NCBI RefSeq assembly: GCF_037622515.1
Contig: NZ_JBBJCN010000003.1
Location: 124,001-188,000 of the forward strand
From: Paradesertivirga superstes
Lineage (GTDB): Bacteria > Bacteroidota > Bacteroidia > Sphingobacteriales > Sphingobacteriaceae
DNA length: 64,000 bases
Direction of reading: 5' to 3'
Below, piece after piece: positions 46,160 to 55,864 of this stretch. A model generated the notes under the pieces. The model was not told the DNA's origin and did no database searches. It worked only from the letters and a program-made list of their open reading frames with translations. Positions within the stretch are counted from its first letter, which is position 1. Every line of letters begins with the position of its first letter. The position numbers and the translations under genes are program-made.

Positions 46160-47533
46160 CTATTTATACATCTGAACAGAACTGTCATTGATCTCAAACG
46201 GATGCTGCTGAAGCATACGGTACATTTCGGCTCCGGCTAAAAGTACCGGACCATAACTATGGGCAGCAAATACATTTATCGGGCGATAATAATAGAACGC
46301 CGGATCGAAGCCCATTCCTGTTCCCACACAAGTACCCTCAACCTGACCTTTTGCATTTACTTTTGTACTTACGGCGTTCCAGGCAAGCAACGCCATTGGA
46401 CCATAAGCCTTTGCATCCAGCCATCCTTTATTAATAGCCCTGGAAATACAATATGCATAAATCGCTGTGGCGGAAGTTTCAAGATATGAATCATTGCGGT
46501 CAAGCAGCTGGTGCCAGAAACCTGTTCCATTCTGACGCATTGCCAAACCATCGACATGTTTTTTCAGCATGGCAACTATGGCAGGGCGACCCGGATGATT
46601 TGCAGGGAGGGCATCTAAAAGTTCTACTTTAGTCATGATGGCCCAGCCATTTGCACGGGCCCAGTGAAACTGCGGATGCGGATTCATATCCTGAACCCAG
46701 CCATGCATGTATAGTCCTTTTTCGTTATTAAACATTCTTTTTGAGAACAGCTGATACTGCTTAACCGCTTCATCAAAATATTTTTTATCCCCTGTTAAAA
46801 CACCCATCTGAGCTACAGCAGGTAAGCTCATATACAAATCATCCAACCATAAGGTATTGGGTTGGGGTCTGTTTCGGGCAAGTGTTCCGTCTTTTAAACG
46901 AAACTCTTTTGTCATTATATAATTCAGATAATTATCAATAACCGGTCGCAGATCCGATTTGATTTGACCTGTTCTTTGTGCTTTAATCATAGCAGCTGCC
47001 ATAGATCCTGCATCATCTAATGCATGAGGCTGTAAAACCGAACGAACAGGGCTATTGGCTCCCACATCCGTTTTCAATAAGTCTTTATACCTGGAAACCA
47101 CATCGGCAATGTAATTGATGCGATTTATAGTATAATCTGTATATTTTTTATCCCCTGTGGCAGCTCCGGCTTCCAGCATACCGGTATAGGTTACTCCCCA
47201 CTCATAGCTAATTAAACGATAATCCCCCTGTTTGAAAATTGAGTTAATGTTAGCCGATTTCAAGTCCACCTCTGCTTTAGAAGTTTTATCAACCAGCTGC
47301 ATAGGAGTCCCTGCATTGAGATAGTTGTAGACCCTGTCAAGTACCACTTTAATATCCGCTGGTTTCGTTTCTCCGTAAGGAGTAACATAATCCGGTTTCA
47401 AAAGATGCAGGGGAGTAGTCACATCGTTACCTGTTCCGGTGGTGTATTGAGCGAAAGAAGGTGCAGTAGCGGATAATATCAATCCGCAGGTTATAAAAAC
47501 TTTATGCGCCTGATTTTTAGGGAATTTTAACAT
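46160..47533 (-). CDS. GH105 unsaturated rhamnogalacturonyl/galacturonyl hydrolase
   Basis: A 457-residue exported alpha/alpha-barrel protein with a signal ending APSFAQ. YEWGVTYTGMLEAG, HALDDAGSM, NTLWLDDLYMSLPAVAQMG and FHWARANGWAIMTKVELLD are typical of GH105 (YteR/YesR type). The family removes the unsaturated uronic acid left at chain ends by pectate and rhamnogalacturonan lyases, by hydrating the double bond. This fits the PL1 and PL22-like lyases in the same window. It is the first gene of the ten-gene operon that ends at 29051; the 394-bp gap behind it should hold the promoter. Confidence 0.95.
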   Translation of the reverse strand: MLKFPKNQAHKVFITCGLILSATAPSFAQYTTGTGNDVTTPLHLLKPDYVTPYGETKPADIKVVLDRVYNYLNAGTPMQLVDKTSKAEVDLKSANINSIFKQGDYRLISYEWGVTYTGMLEAGAATGDKKYTDYTINRINYIADVVSRYKDLLKTDVGANSPVRSVLQPHALDDAGSMAAAMIKAQRTGQIKSDLRPVIDNYLNYIMTKEFRLKDGTLARNRPQPNTLWLDDLYMSLPAVAQMGVLTGDKKYFDEAVKQYQLFSKRMFNNEKGLYMHGWVQDMNPHPQFHWARANGWAIMTKVELLDALPANHPGRPAIVAMLKKHVDGLAMRQNGTGFWHQLLDRNDSYLETSATAIYAYCISRAINKGWLDAKAYGPMALLAWNAVSTKVNAKGQVEGTCVGTGMGFDPAFYYYRPINVFAAHSYGPVLLAGAEMYRMLQQHPFEINDSSVQMYK

Positions 47534-47667
47534 GAAATAATATTAGGTTTATAGAAGAATTTAACTTTTTTCTGGATAGCATGTTTCCATAAGAGCACAA
47601 TGTACTATAGTGAAGCTTTTCAGCCATTAGAAAATTTGCCCTCATTATGTGGTATAAAATGGTTTAA

Positions 47668-47683
47668 CTTAGGGATCCCTAAG
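47668..47683. promoter_or_regulatory. 16-bp perfect palindrome upstream of GH105
   Basis: CTTAGGGATCCCTAAG is its own reverse complement. It lies 135 bp before the GH105 start codon, in a gap that should hold the promoter of the ten-gene enzyme operon. It may be a binding site for a dimeric regulator. No second copy was noticed. Confidence 0.4.
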
Positions 47684-47876
47684 CTAAGGAGTTTTTGCAT
47701 TATTGCTATCCTGCTGCATCCTGCTTTGTCATTTATTATGGAACAAAAGGCATTTCTGAAACAGAGATGTTACTTTAGAAAGCCCAATAAATATGAAGTG
47801 TATGCTATAGGTGTTTCTTAGCGAAGAACCTGGCAAGATTTCGTGCATACTCAAGGAGCTATTCGAAAAGATCAAA

Positions 47877-47902
47877 AGGATAACGCTGCCTCGCATTATC
47901 CT
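47877..47902 (-). terminator. Terminator-like hairpin after the O-acetylesterase
   Basis: AGGATAA and TTATCCT form a 7-bp stem with a 12-nt loop, 26 bp after the esterase stop codon. On the minus strand TTTGATCTTTT follows, an interrupted T-run. It would separate the two-gene unit upstream from the GH105 operon. Confidence 0.5.
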
Positions 47903-47927
47903 GAATAATAAACTTATTGTTCGTTTT

Positions 47928-49481
47928 TTAATTATCCGTTCGGAAAGGTGAGGCTGGCAATCCAGCTTTATTATATAAACTTATTAAAGGATTTTTACCC
48001 CATGCATAGCGAACCGCTACAGGCCTGGCAATGTCCGGACTTGACACAACTATAGTATTTCCTTCAATCTTTGCATCGGCCCAAACAAATTTTTTATCCT
48101 CACCAGCTATTGCAAAGCCCTTTAATAAACCGCCCTTAGCCTCTAAACCACCGTCTGTATGCTTAAATTGCAGTCGAACGGTATTACCTGCGGTCTGCAT
48201 TTTATCGTATACTGGCCCTGAATAGGTAATTTTCTGGCCATAAGCAAGAGCTAAGCCGGCAAGCGACAGTCTTCTGCCTATTTCCTGCTTATTTTTCGGA
48301 TGGATATTTCCCGGGTTGTTAGAGTCCGCATTATCAATGGCGACAACCATAGCCGTATTTGGAATGGAAAGATTCTGCAGTTGAGCATGGCGAACAGTCA
48401 CCATTGGATCCTCTTTTACCGGTTCTGTAATCAGTGCCTGATGATTGGCAAGCTGAACGTACAGGAAAGGGAAATTGCCCTGCCCCCATCGCTTTCTCCA
48501 GTCGGCTACTAATGTTTCCATAAGGTCCTTATAAATATCTGCGGTGGGACCATTAGATTCTCCCTGATACCAAAGCGCTCCTCGTATTGCATAAGGAACC
48601 AGGGGAGATACCATCCCGTTCCACAGTACACAAGGATTATGCTGATCTCTTTCAGGATTTTGCATAGCGGAAGGTTTTTTAGGCAATGTTTTCCCTTCCG
48701 CGCGGGCCTTGGCCGTATCGATCTTCCATTGTGCTACTTCGCGCTCTGATTTATTCCGAAGTGAAGTATCTCCATATCGTTTCATTTTATCATCAAAGTT
48801 GCTTAGCAGCTTTGTATATTTCGGATTGGCCTCAAGCGCAGGCTTACTTATCCATGCCTCAGCAGTGCTTGCACCAAAAGAAGTAACCACAAGCCCAATC
48901 GGTACGTTTAGCTTTTTCTGAATATCACGGGCAAAGAAATACGCTGCTGCGGAAATATGGCCAACTGTTTTGGGAGATACGATTTCCCATCCGACCGTTT
49001 TAATTTCCTTCAGTACAGGGATACTTGGAGTAAAGTCGGCATCTAATACTCTGATAAGAGGATAATTCGCGTTTGCTACTTCTTCCGCTTCATTAAATAC
49101 ACCTGCCCATGAGCGGTCTTCTTTAGCCACTGTCATATCCATATTCGACTGGCCGGAACAAAGCCATACTTCACCTACATATACATCTGATACAGTTATG
49201 GAATTATTCCCCTTAACTGATATTATAAATGGCCCGCCTGCAGAAAGTTTATCGAGATACAGCATCCACTTACCTTCCTTATTGGCGGTGACTGATTTAT
49301 TTTGCTTTATAAAAGTTACAGATACTTTTTCTCCGGGAGCGGCCCATCCCCAAACCGGAACGGGTTTATCACGCTGGAGAACCATATGGTCAGAAAAAGG
49401 GCTGGCAAGTTTAATGTCGGCATAGGCCGTTAATGAAGCGGCAATTAAAAATATAATAGTTAGAATTTTTCTGAAATGCAT
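47928..49481 (-). CDS. Sialate O-acetylesterase-like SGNH esterase
   Basis: A 517-residue exported esterase. I choose ATG 49481, next to the signal peptide (ending LTAYAD); a longer reading begins with GTG. ASPFSDHMVLQRDKPVPVWG is the typical start of the family. The GQSNM block holds nucleophile Ser112, WYQGESN is the third block, and NIHPKNK holds His394. The Asp of the usual DIHP is Asn here, a change I believe occurs in other family members. In pectin loci such proteins probably remove acetyl esters from pectin or side-chain sugars rather than from sialic acid. It lies 98 bp after the C39-like gene. Confidence 0.9.
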   Translation of the reverse strand: MHFRKILTIIFLIAASLTAYADIKLASPFSDHMVLQRDKPVPVWGWAAPGEKVSVTFIKQNKSVTANKEGKWMLYLDKLSAGGPFIISVKGNNSITVSDVYVGEVWLCSGQSNMDMTVAKEDRSWAGVFNEAEEVANANYPLIRVLDADFTPSIPVLKEIKTVGWEIVSPKTVGHISAAAYFFARDIQKKLNVPIGLVVTSFGASTAEAWISKPALEANPKYTKLLSNFDDKMKRYGDTSLRNKSEREVAQWKIDTAKARAEGKTLPKKPSAMQNPERDQHNPCVLWNGMVSPLVPYAIRGALWYQGESNGPTADIYKDLMETLVADWRKRWGQGNFPFLYVQLANHQALITEPVKEDPMVTVRHAQLQNLSIPNTAMVVAIDNADSNNPGNIHPKNKQEIGRRLSLAGLALAYGQKITYSGPVYDKMQTAGNTVRLQFKHTDGGLEAKGGLLKGFAIAGEDKKFVWADAKIEGNTIVVSSPDIARPVAVRYAWGKNPLISLYNKAGLPASPFRTDN

Positions 49482-49579
49482 ATGAAAAAATTGGTTATAA
49501 GGCACAATATTAAGCGTATGGGTTTTAAGTCATGTACAGAACTATATAAATCACAAGAATTTTACTGAAGAAAATGCTA

Positions 49580-50686
49580 TCAGTCGCCCAATCCCTCAGG
49601 GACTTTTAATGGATCAACTTCATTCATCACCTGCGACATAGGGATATATTTATTTCCAACTACTATAGCATATCTCCAGCCTCCGTAACTCATTACAGCA
49701 TCCCAAATATCAGTCCCGATATAATATCTGTTACGACCCTTAATTTCCAGGTTATCCGAATACAAATCATTACTTGCCTTTGGGTCATAGCACTCGAAAT
49801 ACAAATTTCCATCAACTTTTTTATACCCTTTGACAACTATAAATTGAGTACTTAAAGGGGTATTTAAGAGATAATATCTGTGTGTATGTTCTAAAGGTGT
49901 AGGATTATAACGAACTCTGGACATATTTAATTCCAGCATCACCAGATAGCCCTTATCAATACAGTCAATAATCTCGGCATGTGAGGAAGAGAGTGACACC
50001 AGTTTCCAGCCGACAGCAAATTTAGAGAGGCTATTTGTGATATTTTTCGTTGAAAATGGATTGGCATTGGATACACCCATCGAAAAGTATTCAGGATTTT
50101 CGCTATCCCGTAAAGATTGTACATCAAGGGATACAAATTCAGTTCTATGACTAAATTTCATAGCCATGGCGAGGCAAGCGGCTCCGCCGTTTATATGAGA
50201 ATACTTTCCTGAATTTTCTTTACCAAAATACCACTCATAATTCCGGGTAATCCTGTTGTCTGCTTCTAAATTATTGCCAAGTCCTATTCGTTTATGGTTG
50301 GATGTAACTTTAACTGTCCAGTTAGCATTTAAGCCATTTGCCGCTATAACTGTGTAGATTACAGGGTTAATAAAATTATTTTGGGTAGCGCTGCTTTTTT
50401 GTTCAATATCATTAACCCTGGCAGTGGCGCCTTTGGACAATTGAAATACCGCGGTGAGTCGATCACGTGGAATATAATCTGCTATTTCAACTACAATTTC
50501 CCTTTTCTGTTTATTAATTGCCGTAAAGCTCCCGTTGTTAAAAGAAAAATTAATAATCTCTGACTCTTCAGTTGAGATTGAACCGGATTTTTCTTTTTTA
50601 CACCCTAAGGAGAATATCAATAGAAATGCGAGAACAATATGCAACAACCTGATTTTACCTAAAAAGAATATAGCCAATGCTTTCAT
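49580..50686 (-). CDS. Lipoprotein with Ig-like domain and degenerate C39-like fold
   Basis: A 368-residue lipoprotein (Cys29 in FSLGC). Residues about 40-130 form a DUF5018-like Ig domain (IINFSFNN, then NPVIYTVIAANGLNANWTVKV). The rest resembles a papain-like C39 peptidase: GGAACLAMAMKFS near 168, then TQFIVVKGYKK and LYFECYDPKA. Aligned with the usual CGPxSLAM and GHFVVVxGY motifs, the catalytic Cys is Gly and the His is Gln; only the Asp of DP remains. It may therefore be a binding protein and not a peptidase. It is transcribed alone or with the esterase, directly after the terminator at 50787. I do not know its role in the locus. Confidence 0.7.
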   Translation of the reverse strand: MKALAIFFLGKIRLLHIVLAFLLIFSLGCKKEKSGSISTEESEIINFSFNNGSFTAINKQKREIVVEIADYIPRDRLTAVFQLSKGATARVNDIEQKSSATQNNFINPVIYTVIAANGLNANWTVKVTSNHKRIGLGNNLEADNRITRNYEWYFGKENSGKYSHINGGAACLAMAMKFSHRTEFVSLDVQSLRDSENPEYFSMGVSNANPFSTKNITNSLSKFAVGWKLVSLSSSHAEIIDCIDKGYLVMLELNMSRVRYNPTPLEHTHRYYLLNTPLSTQFIVVKGYKKVDGNLYFECYDPKASNDLYSDNLEIKGRNRYYIGTDIWDAVMSYGGWRYAIVVGNKYIPMSQVMNEVDPLKVPEGLGD

Positions 50687-50786
50687 AGGAATCTTCTGTT
50701 TTTAATAATTGACATATCTCAATGGTCCATTTGCATTTGTTAGTCCTGCAGAAATTAACGACAACCCGCTTATTAATAAAAATCAA

Positions 50787-50813
50787 AAATGGCCCACTTA
50801 CAGAGGGCCATTT
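50787..50813 (-). terminator. Intrinsic terminator of the second import operon
   Basis: AAATGGCCC and GGGCCATTT form a perfect 9-bp stem with a 9-nt loop, 28 bp after the SusD stop codon. On the minus strand it is followed by TTGATTTTTATT. It closes the module that runs from the right edge to 50841. Confidence 0.82.
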
Positions 50814-50840
50814 ATATTTAAGCAATTAATTGAAAGAATA

Positions 50841-52601
50841 TCACTGCCATTTAAAAGGCAAATACCAATTCGCTTCATTAGATAGCTTGACCCTTACTTC
50901 ATTTGCAGTAGCCATATCGCCCTTCGCTTCGAATTTAGCCGCTACTTTATTTGCCAGGTAGTTCGGATCCTCAGCTCTTCGGCGTTTAGCGATACGTAAT
51001 AAATCCTGCCAGCGATTACCTTCAAATGCCAGCTCTAAAGCAGCTTCTTTAATAATTATATCTTCCATCGCCCGAATAAATCCGGGTTTATTTGTAAAAG
51101 CTTTACGTGGATTCCCTGGAGAGGAAAAATCAAAAAACTGTACAGAATCAACCTTAGCTGGCGCTAAACTGACTCTTCCCCGGATTCCGCTGTTGCGATA
51201 CCATGCAGCTCTAAAACGCGGAGCTTCTCCATTACGGCCATCAAAATAATATGGAGAGCTGAAATTCGGGAAGTCAGACTGCATAATATTGGTAACATTG
51301 GAAGGAAGACTAGCGGGTCTGAAAGTACTTGAAATGCCATTATTAATCAAAGCATAAGCAAGGCTGTCCTGATTATCATGGATCGCTGCCTCAGACATTC
51401 GAAGATGTAATAATGCCGCTCTGTAAAGGGTCCATTTACCACCTGTCTCAAAAGGTGTAGTAGGGTTATAAGTGGCAATTAACTTATCAATTACCGGACT
51501 AATTCTTCCAACATAGCTATTCCCCTCACCCCTGTGTATATCCCTTGGGGTACCATCACCTAGTGTTTGTCCATCCCAGTTTTGAATAGCATTGGCTGAA
51601 GGTTGAATTAAATACTTGCCACCAAAATAAGCATACATCTCTATAAAAGGATTTTTGGGACTGAACCGTTTATCGAAGGGAATATTATTAAGAATTTCAT
51701 AGTATGACCCCCTTTCGCCAAAAGCCTGATTAAATGCGAGATCCCAATTCGCATTTCCGCCTCTTGATGCAGTAAAGGAAGACACTTTGTAAGTCTCATA
51801 CCATTGTTCACTATCCATAGCAGGATATTCCACATCAGCATAATTCATTACATCATGATAATAAGTAGCCGCCTTTGTCCAGTTTCCTTTCCAAAGATTT
51901 AAATCACCTAAAAGAAGTTTTTTATTAATAAACATCTTGGTAGTATTATAACCATCAAGATTTATCAACAATGAATTTCCTGCGGGAATAGGATTCATCC
52001 TGGGAAGAGCCTCAGTAAACTGAAGAATATTAGTAAGTAATTGGTCGAAAGAGATAAGAGGATATTTACTCTCATCCTGTACATCCTGTATACTTTCTAA
52101 AGGCTCGGTAACATACGGTACGCTCCCGTAATGAATACCTACCTGCAAATAGACCCAGCTGCGCATTGCACCAACTTCAGAATAACGAATATCATATTCC
52201 TCCTGAGTGAGACGCTTATCTGCAAGCATACGGTCGAAATTTTTCAAAGCATCGTTACAGTTGATAATAATCTCGTAAAAAGGTTTTGGATTAGCCCAGG
52301 GATTGTCAACGGTAACGGAATGGGTATTAATCTGCCTCAAATATTTATCAGAATTTACAGTAACATCTTCAAGATCTGCCCTTAACTCATTTAAAACCAT
52401 GTACCGGTCGGCGATGCCCGCTAGCTGGCCATACAGCCCGATAATAACTGCATCGGCATCGAATACATTTTGGTAAGCTTTATCATATTCCAGTGCATCC
52501 TCGGGTGCAATGTCTAACAGTTTCTTACAGGAGATTGTGCTTATGCTAAGCGTAAGCAATAAAACGCTTTTGAACAACCAGCCTTTTATATTTCTTTTCA
52601 T
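50841..52601 (-). CDS. SusD/RagB family outer membrane lipoprotein (module 2, pair B)
   Basis: A 586-residue lipoprotein (lipobox ISTISC) with SusD features: LLDIAPEDALEYDKAYQNVF, VIIGLYGQLAGIADRYMVL, and the C-terminal ALELAFEGNRWQDLLRIAKR. It is the counterpart of the SusD at 7152-8843, sharing VLNELRADL.DVTVN and the CNDALKN segment. It pairs with the SusC encoded 25 bp upstream. It ends the operon; a strong terminator follows. Confidence 0.95.
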   Translation of the reverse strand: MKRNIKGWLFKSVLLLTLSISTISCKKLLDIAPEDALEYDKAYQNVFDADAVIIGLYGQLAGIADRYMVLNELRADLEDVTVNSDKYLRQINTHSVTVDNPWANPKPFYEIIINCNDALKNFDRMLADKRLTQEEYDIRYSEVGAMRSWVYLQVGIHYGSVPYVTEPLESIQDVQDESKYPLISFDQLLTNILQFTEALPRMNPIPAGNSLLINLDGYNTTKMFINKKLLLGDLNLWKGNWTKAATYYHDVMNYADVEYPAMDSEQWYETYKVSSFTASRGGNANWDLAFNQAFGERGSYYEILNNIPFDKRFSPKNPFIEMYAYFGGKYLIQPSANAIQNWDGQTLGDGTPRDIHRGEGNSYVGRISPVIDKLIATYNPTTPFETGGKWTLYRAALLHLRMSEAAIHDNQDSLAYALINNGISSTFRPASLPSNVTNIMQSDFPNFSSPYYFDGRNGEAPRFRAAWYRNSGIRGRVSLAPAKVDSVQFFDFSSPGNPRKAFTNKPGFIRAMEDIIIKEAALELAFEGNRWQDLLRIAKRRRAEDPNYLANKVAAKFEAKGDMATANEVRVKLSNEANWYLPFKWQ

Positions 52602-52626
52602 ACTTTCTTTTTTTATAACCTATAAA

Positions 52627-55600
52627 TTATAATCCAATTCTAACACCAAGCTGTACAGTACGGAACTGAGGTTCAAGACCGGTATCAATACCCTGCGTAA
52701 ACACACTATTGGTTGCGCTAAACTCGGGATCGTAACCTAAGTATTTTGTACTGGTAAATACATTATTTCCTATCAGGTATAATTTGGCATATTTTAAAGC
52801 TTTGGCATTAAATGGAACGTCATAGGATAAAGATATAGTCCTTAATCGTATGTACGAACCATCCTCAATCCAGCGATCAGAAAAACGGGAATTCTCATTA
52901 GGATCACCAAAGGTCGCCCGGGGCACATTGGTTACTTGCCCTTCGGCTCTCCATCGGTTCATAACCATAGGAGATTGATTTTGTGTACCGTTCATAGATT
53001 CCAAATCACGGCGAACAGCATTGTAAATATCGTTACCCTTAGAGAAGCTAAACATTGCATCGAACGAGAAGCGTTTCCATGAAAGGGTATTGGTATACAT
53101 CCCTACAAAATCTGGGTTTGGATTTCCAATTACCTGTCTGTCGTCTTCATCAATAAAATTATCTCCATTGGTATCTACAAAACGAACATCACCAGCTTTA
53201 AAGGCTAATACAGTTCCGTCATTTCTTCTGCTGGCTAAATTAGCAGCAGTTGCTTCGGCACTTGTAGAATACACTCCATTGGTCTTATAACCATAAAACA
53301 GATTTCCTTCCAAACCCTTTTGAGTAAGAATAGTACCACCTGCGTAATTAGTTAACATTCGATCGCCCGGGATTTTGGTTATCTCTGTTTTATAGGTTGA
53401 AACATTCAGCCCCATATCCCATTTAATGGATTTGTTTAAAAGTCTTCCATTTAAACCCAATTCTACACCATTGGATTTCATACCGCTATTATTACTAAAG
53501 GCGAAGTCGAAACCAGTAATTGTATTAACAGGCTCCTGTACAAGCATATCATGAGTAGTATTATTGAACAGATCTGCGGTAAGATTTAGCCTTTCATTTA
53601 AGAAAGACGCATCCAAACCAATATTGAACTTTTCTATCGATTCCCATTTCAATGCGGTATTAGGAATATTTCCTCTTACAAGCCCCTGAGCTCCAAGAAA
53701 ATTTTGGGTACGGTAGTACTGTTTAGCGGTATAATTTCCAATATCATCATTACCTACCAAACCATAACTTGCCCTTAACTTTAATAATTCTATAGCTTTA
53801 TTATTGGCAAGGAAGTTCTCGGAAGAAATTAACCAGCCCGCAGAAACAGATGGCAAAACAGCAAAGCTGTTCGATCCTAGTTTTAAGCCGTCAGAAACAT
53901 TTTTTCCGAAACGGGATGAACCATCCACCGCGAGATTGACATTGACAAAATACTTATTAAACAAATCGTAGCCTGCGTTAGCATACATATTTAACCAGCG
54001 CCAGCTTCCATTCTGACCGCTGATTTGTCTTAAAATGGCCTGTCCTTGTCCAACAGTAACATAATCATCTGTTGCCGAATTATAGCCCAAACCATAATCA
54101 GCTTCCATTTTATTATCATTAAATCTGAACCCTACATTTGTAGAAAGAGTGTGGGTATTATCAAAGGTTTTATCAAATGATAAACGTGTATCAGTAAAAA
54201 TAGAATACAGACGCTCAACATTTGATCCTGAGCGGTTTCTGGCCACACCCTGGGAAAGAGTGTCAGACAAAAACCCTTTTTCAGGTATAAAAATATTCTC
54301 ACGAACCTTACTATAGGTTATACCACCTAATACCTGCAGACGAAGCTGTTTAGTGAATTCATAATCAAACCCTACTGATCCCTGGAAACGATAGTTTTTA
54401 TTTGTTCCCTGCATTGTCTCAACAGCTGCAGCAGGATTACTTCTATTGAAAATATCTACATCAGCATAATTGGGCGATTCCAAACCTAGCTCCGAAACTT
54501 CTCTTGCGGGAAGAAAAGGAGATTTGGTTAAACTAAGATAAATTGGATTTGTATTATTAGCCAGGCCCTGATCTTTTAATTCCTGCTCATTTGACACGAA
54601 TGAAAGATTTGCATTTCCTTTTAACTTAGTTGTAAGGTTAAGGTTAGCATTAAAACGTGTTTGATAACGTTCAAGGCCGGTATTTCGAATAATACCTTTA
54701 TTACTCTGGTAACCAACTGCCAGTCCGTATGTAGCAATATTATCCCCCCCCGTTACTTTCATGTAATAGGTTTGGTTATAGGTATTAGAGATTACTTTAT
54801 CCTGCCAGTCGGTATCATAGTGATATCTAAAATAATTGGCGTTGGTCGCATCATCATTCATATATGGCTGCGCCTGAATAATGGCTTCTGATTGAGTAGC
54901 CGACACCCCGTTATCTGCGAGATAGCCTCCCAGAGCATCGGATAAATAGGTCCTGTAACTACCCGCTCCCATTACAGGGATACTAGACGGGCGTCCGTTG
55001 AACCCTCCAAAAGCTGCAAAATCTATTCGGGTAGCCTGTTCCCTTGCACGGGCCGTGGTAATTAAAATTACTCCATTAGCTGCCTTAACGCCATAGGTTG
55101 AAGCAGTGGCATCTTTTATAATCGTAATATTGTCAATATCCTTTAAGTCGATATTTGCTAATGGATTATCTACATGGCCTGAAATCAATGAAATTCCATA
55201 ATCATTATTATCATACAAAATTCCATCCACCATTATAAGTGGCTGATTGGTAGTAAATAATGAGGTATAACCACGAAGAAATAAACTGGCGCCTATACCA
55301 GGGGTGCCTGATCGGCGGATAACATTTAAGCCGGGAAGCCTGCCCTGCATATAAGAGGCGGCATTTTCTGATGACCGTTGCCAGTTATCATTAACATCCA
55401 ATGAATTTACAGCTCCGGTAACGCGACTGAATGGTACATCTCTGAAGGGTAAACGAGCCACATCATATACGGAAGTAAATGCATCTTCGTATAAACTCAC
55501 CGAAACACTTGTCCGCCCTTTTAATGCAACTTCCTTAGTTTGAAAACCAAGTCCCGAAAGGATTAAAACGGCATCGTAATTAGGTACCGATACGATAAAG

Positions 55601-55848
55601 GTTCCCTTCTCATTTGTAATAGAAGCCGAATACCCTGATACACTTATGCTAATACCATCTAAAGGCTTGCCGGTTGATGCATCTGTAACGGTTCCCGTAG
55701 CTTTTTGTCTGCTGTCATTAACCCGGTTAACAGAATCCTGAACATTTGTTAATGTATCTTGTTGTCTGGCCTGTAAATTAAGGGCAGCTGTTACCAGTAG
55801 TAAGCCAGGCAGAATTATTTTATTTACTAATTTTTTAAATATGTGCAT
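52627..55848 (-). CDS. SusC-type TonB-dependent transporter (module 2, pair B)
   Basis: A 1073-residue transporter with signal peptide (AALNLQARQ), a regulatory-like domain (GTVTDASTGKPLDGISISVS), plug (GRLPGLNVIRRSGTPGIGA, DIDNITIIKDATASTYG) and barrel ending in VQLGVRIGL. As in its paralogue at 8895-12110, no EVVVTG-type TonB box precedes the plug; this place reads SVYDVARLPFRD. A DTNGDNFIDEDDRQVIGNPN loop is shared with many SusC proteins. The two pair B transporters have near-identical length and are clearly duplicated, but have diverged widely, so they may handle different glycans. Confidence 0.95.
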   Translation of the reverse strand: MHIFKKLVNKIILPGLLLVTAALNLQARQQDTLTNVQDSVNRVNDSRQKATGTVTDASTGKPLDGISISVSGYSASITNEKGTFIVSVPNYDAVLILSGLGFQTKEVALKGRTSVSVSLYEDAFTSVYDVARLPFRDVPFSRVTGAVNSLDVNDNWQRSSENAASYMQGRLPGLNVIRRSGTPGIGASLFLRGYTSLFTTNQPLIMVDGILYDNNDYGISLISGHVDNPLANIDLKDIDNITIIKDATASTYGVKAANGVILITTARAREQATRIDFAAFGGFNGRPSSIPVMGAGSYRTYLSDALGGYLADNGVSATQSEAIIQAQPYMNDDATNANYFRYHYDTDWQDKVISNTYNQTYYMKVTGGDNIATYGLAVGYQSNKGIIRNTGLERYQTRFNANLNLTTKLKGNANLSFVSNEQELKDQGLANNTNPIYLSLTKSPFLPAREVSELGLESPNYADVDIFNRSNPAAAVETMQGTNKNYRFQGSVGFDYEFTKQLRLQVLGGITYSKVRENIFIPEKGFLSDTLSQGVARNRSGSNVERLYSIFTDTRLSFDKTFDNTHTLSTNVGFRFNDNKMEADYGLGYNSATDDYVTVGQGQAILRQISGQNGSWRWLNMYANAGYDLFNKYFVNVNLAVDGSSRFGKNVSDGLKLGSNSFAVLPSVSAGWLISSENFLANNKAIELLKLRASYGLVGNDDIGNYTAKQYYRTQNFLGAQGLVRGNIPNTALKWESIEKFNIGLDASFLNERLNLTADLFNNTTHDMLVQEPVNTITGFDFAFSNNSGMKSNGVELGLNGRLLNKSIKWDMGLNVSTYKTEITKIPGDRMLTNYAGGTILTQKGLEGNLFYGYKTNGVYSTSAEATAANLASRRNDGTVLAFKAGDVRFVDTNGDNFIDEDDRQVIGNPNPDFVGMYTNTLSWKRFSFDAMFSFSKGNDIYNAVRRDLESMNGTQNQSPMVMNRWRAEGQVTNVPRATFGDPNENSRFSDRWIEDGSYIRLRTISLSYDVPFNAKALKYAKLYLIGNNVFTSTKYLGYDPEFSATNSVFTQGIDTGLEPQFRTVQLGVRIGL

Positions 55849-55864
55849 AATTCAGGTTATTAAT

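Larger units (their letters stand above)
47534..47927 (-). promoter_or_regulatory. Gap upstream of the GH105-led operon
   Basis: This 394-bp stretch has no credible gene; the 73-codon plus-strand frame has no family likeness. It holds a 16-bp perfect palindrome (47668-47683) and a terminator-like hairpin for the upstream transcript (47877-47902). I find no exact TAnnTTTG element, so the promoter of the large enzyme operon cannot be placed. Confidence 0.5.

Noticed and set aside
46159..46197. Longer start for GH95 overlapping the end of GH105
   Set aside because: The upstream codons include a TTG and an ATG ahead of the signal peptide, while ATG 46158 directly follows the GH105 stop and matches the tight spacing of the operon.
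47600..47821. Plus-strand frame of 73 codons before GH105
   Set aside because: It lies in a likely control region, has no recognisable domain, and would be the only plus-strand gene in the window.
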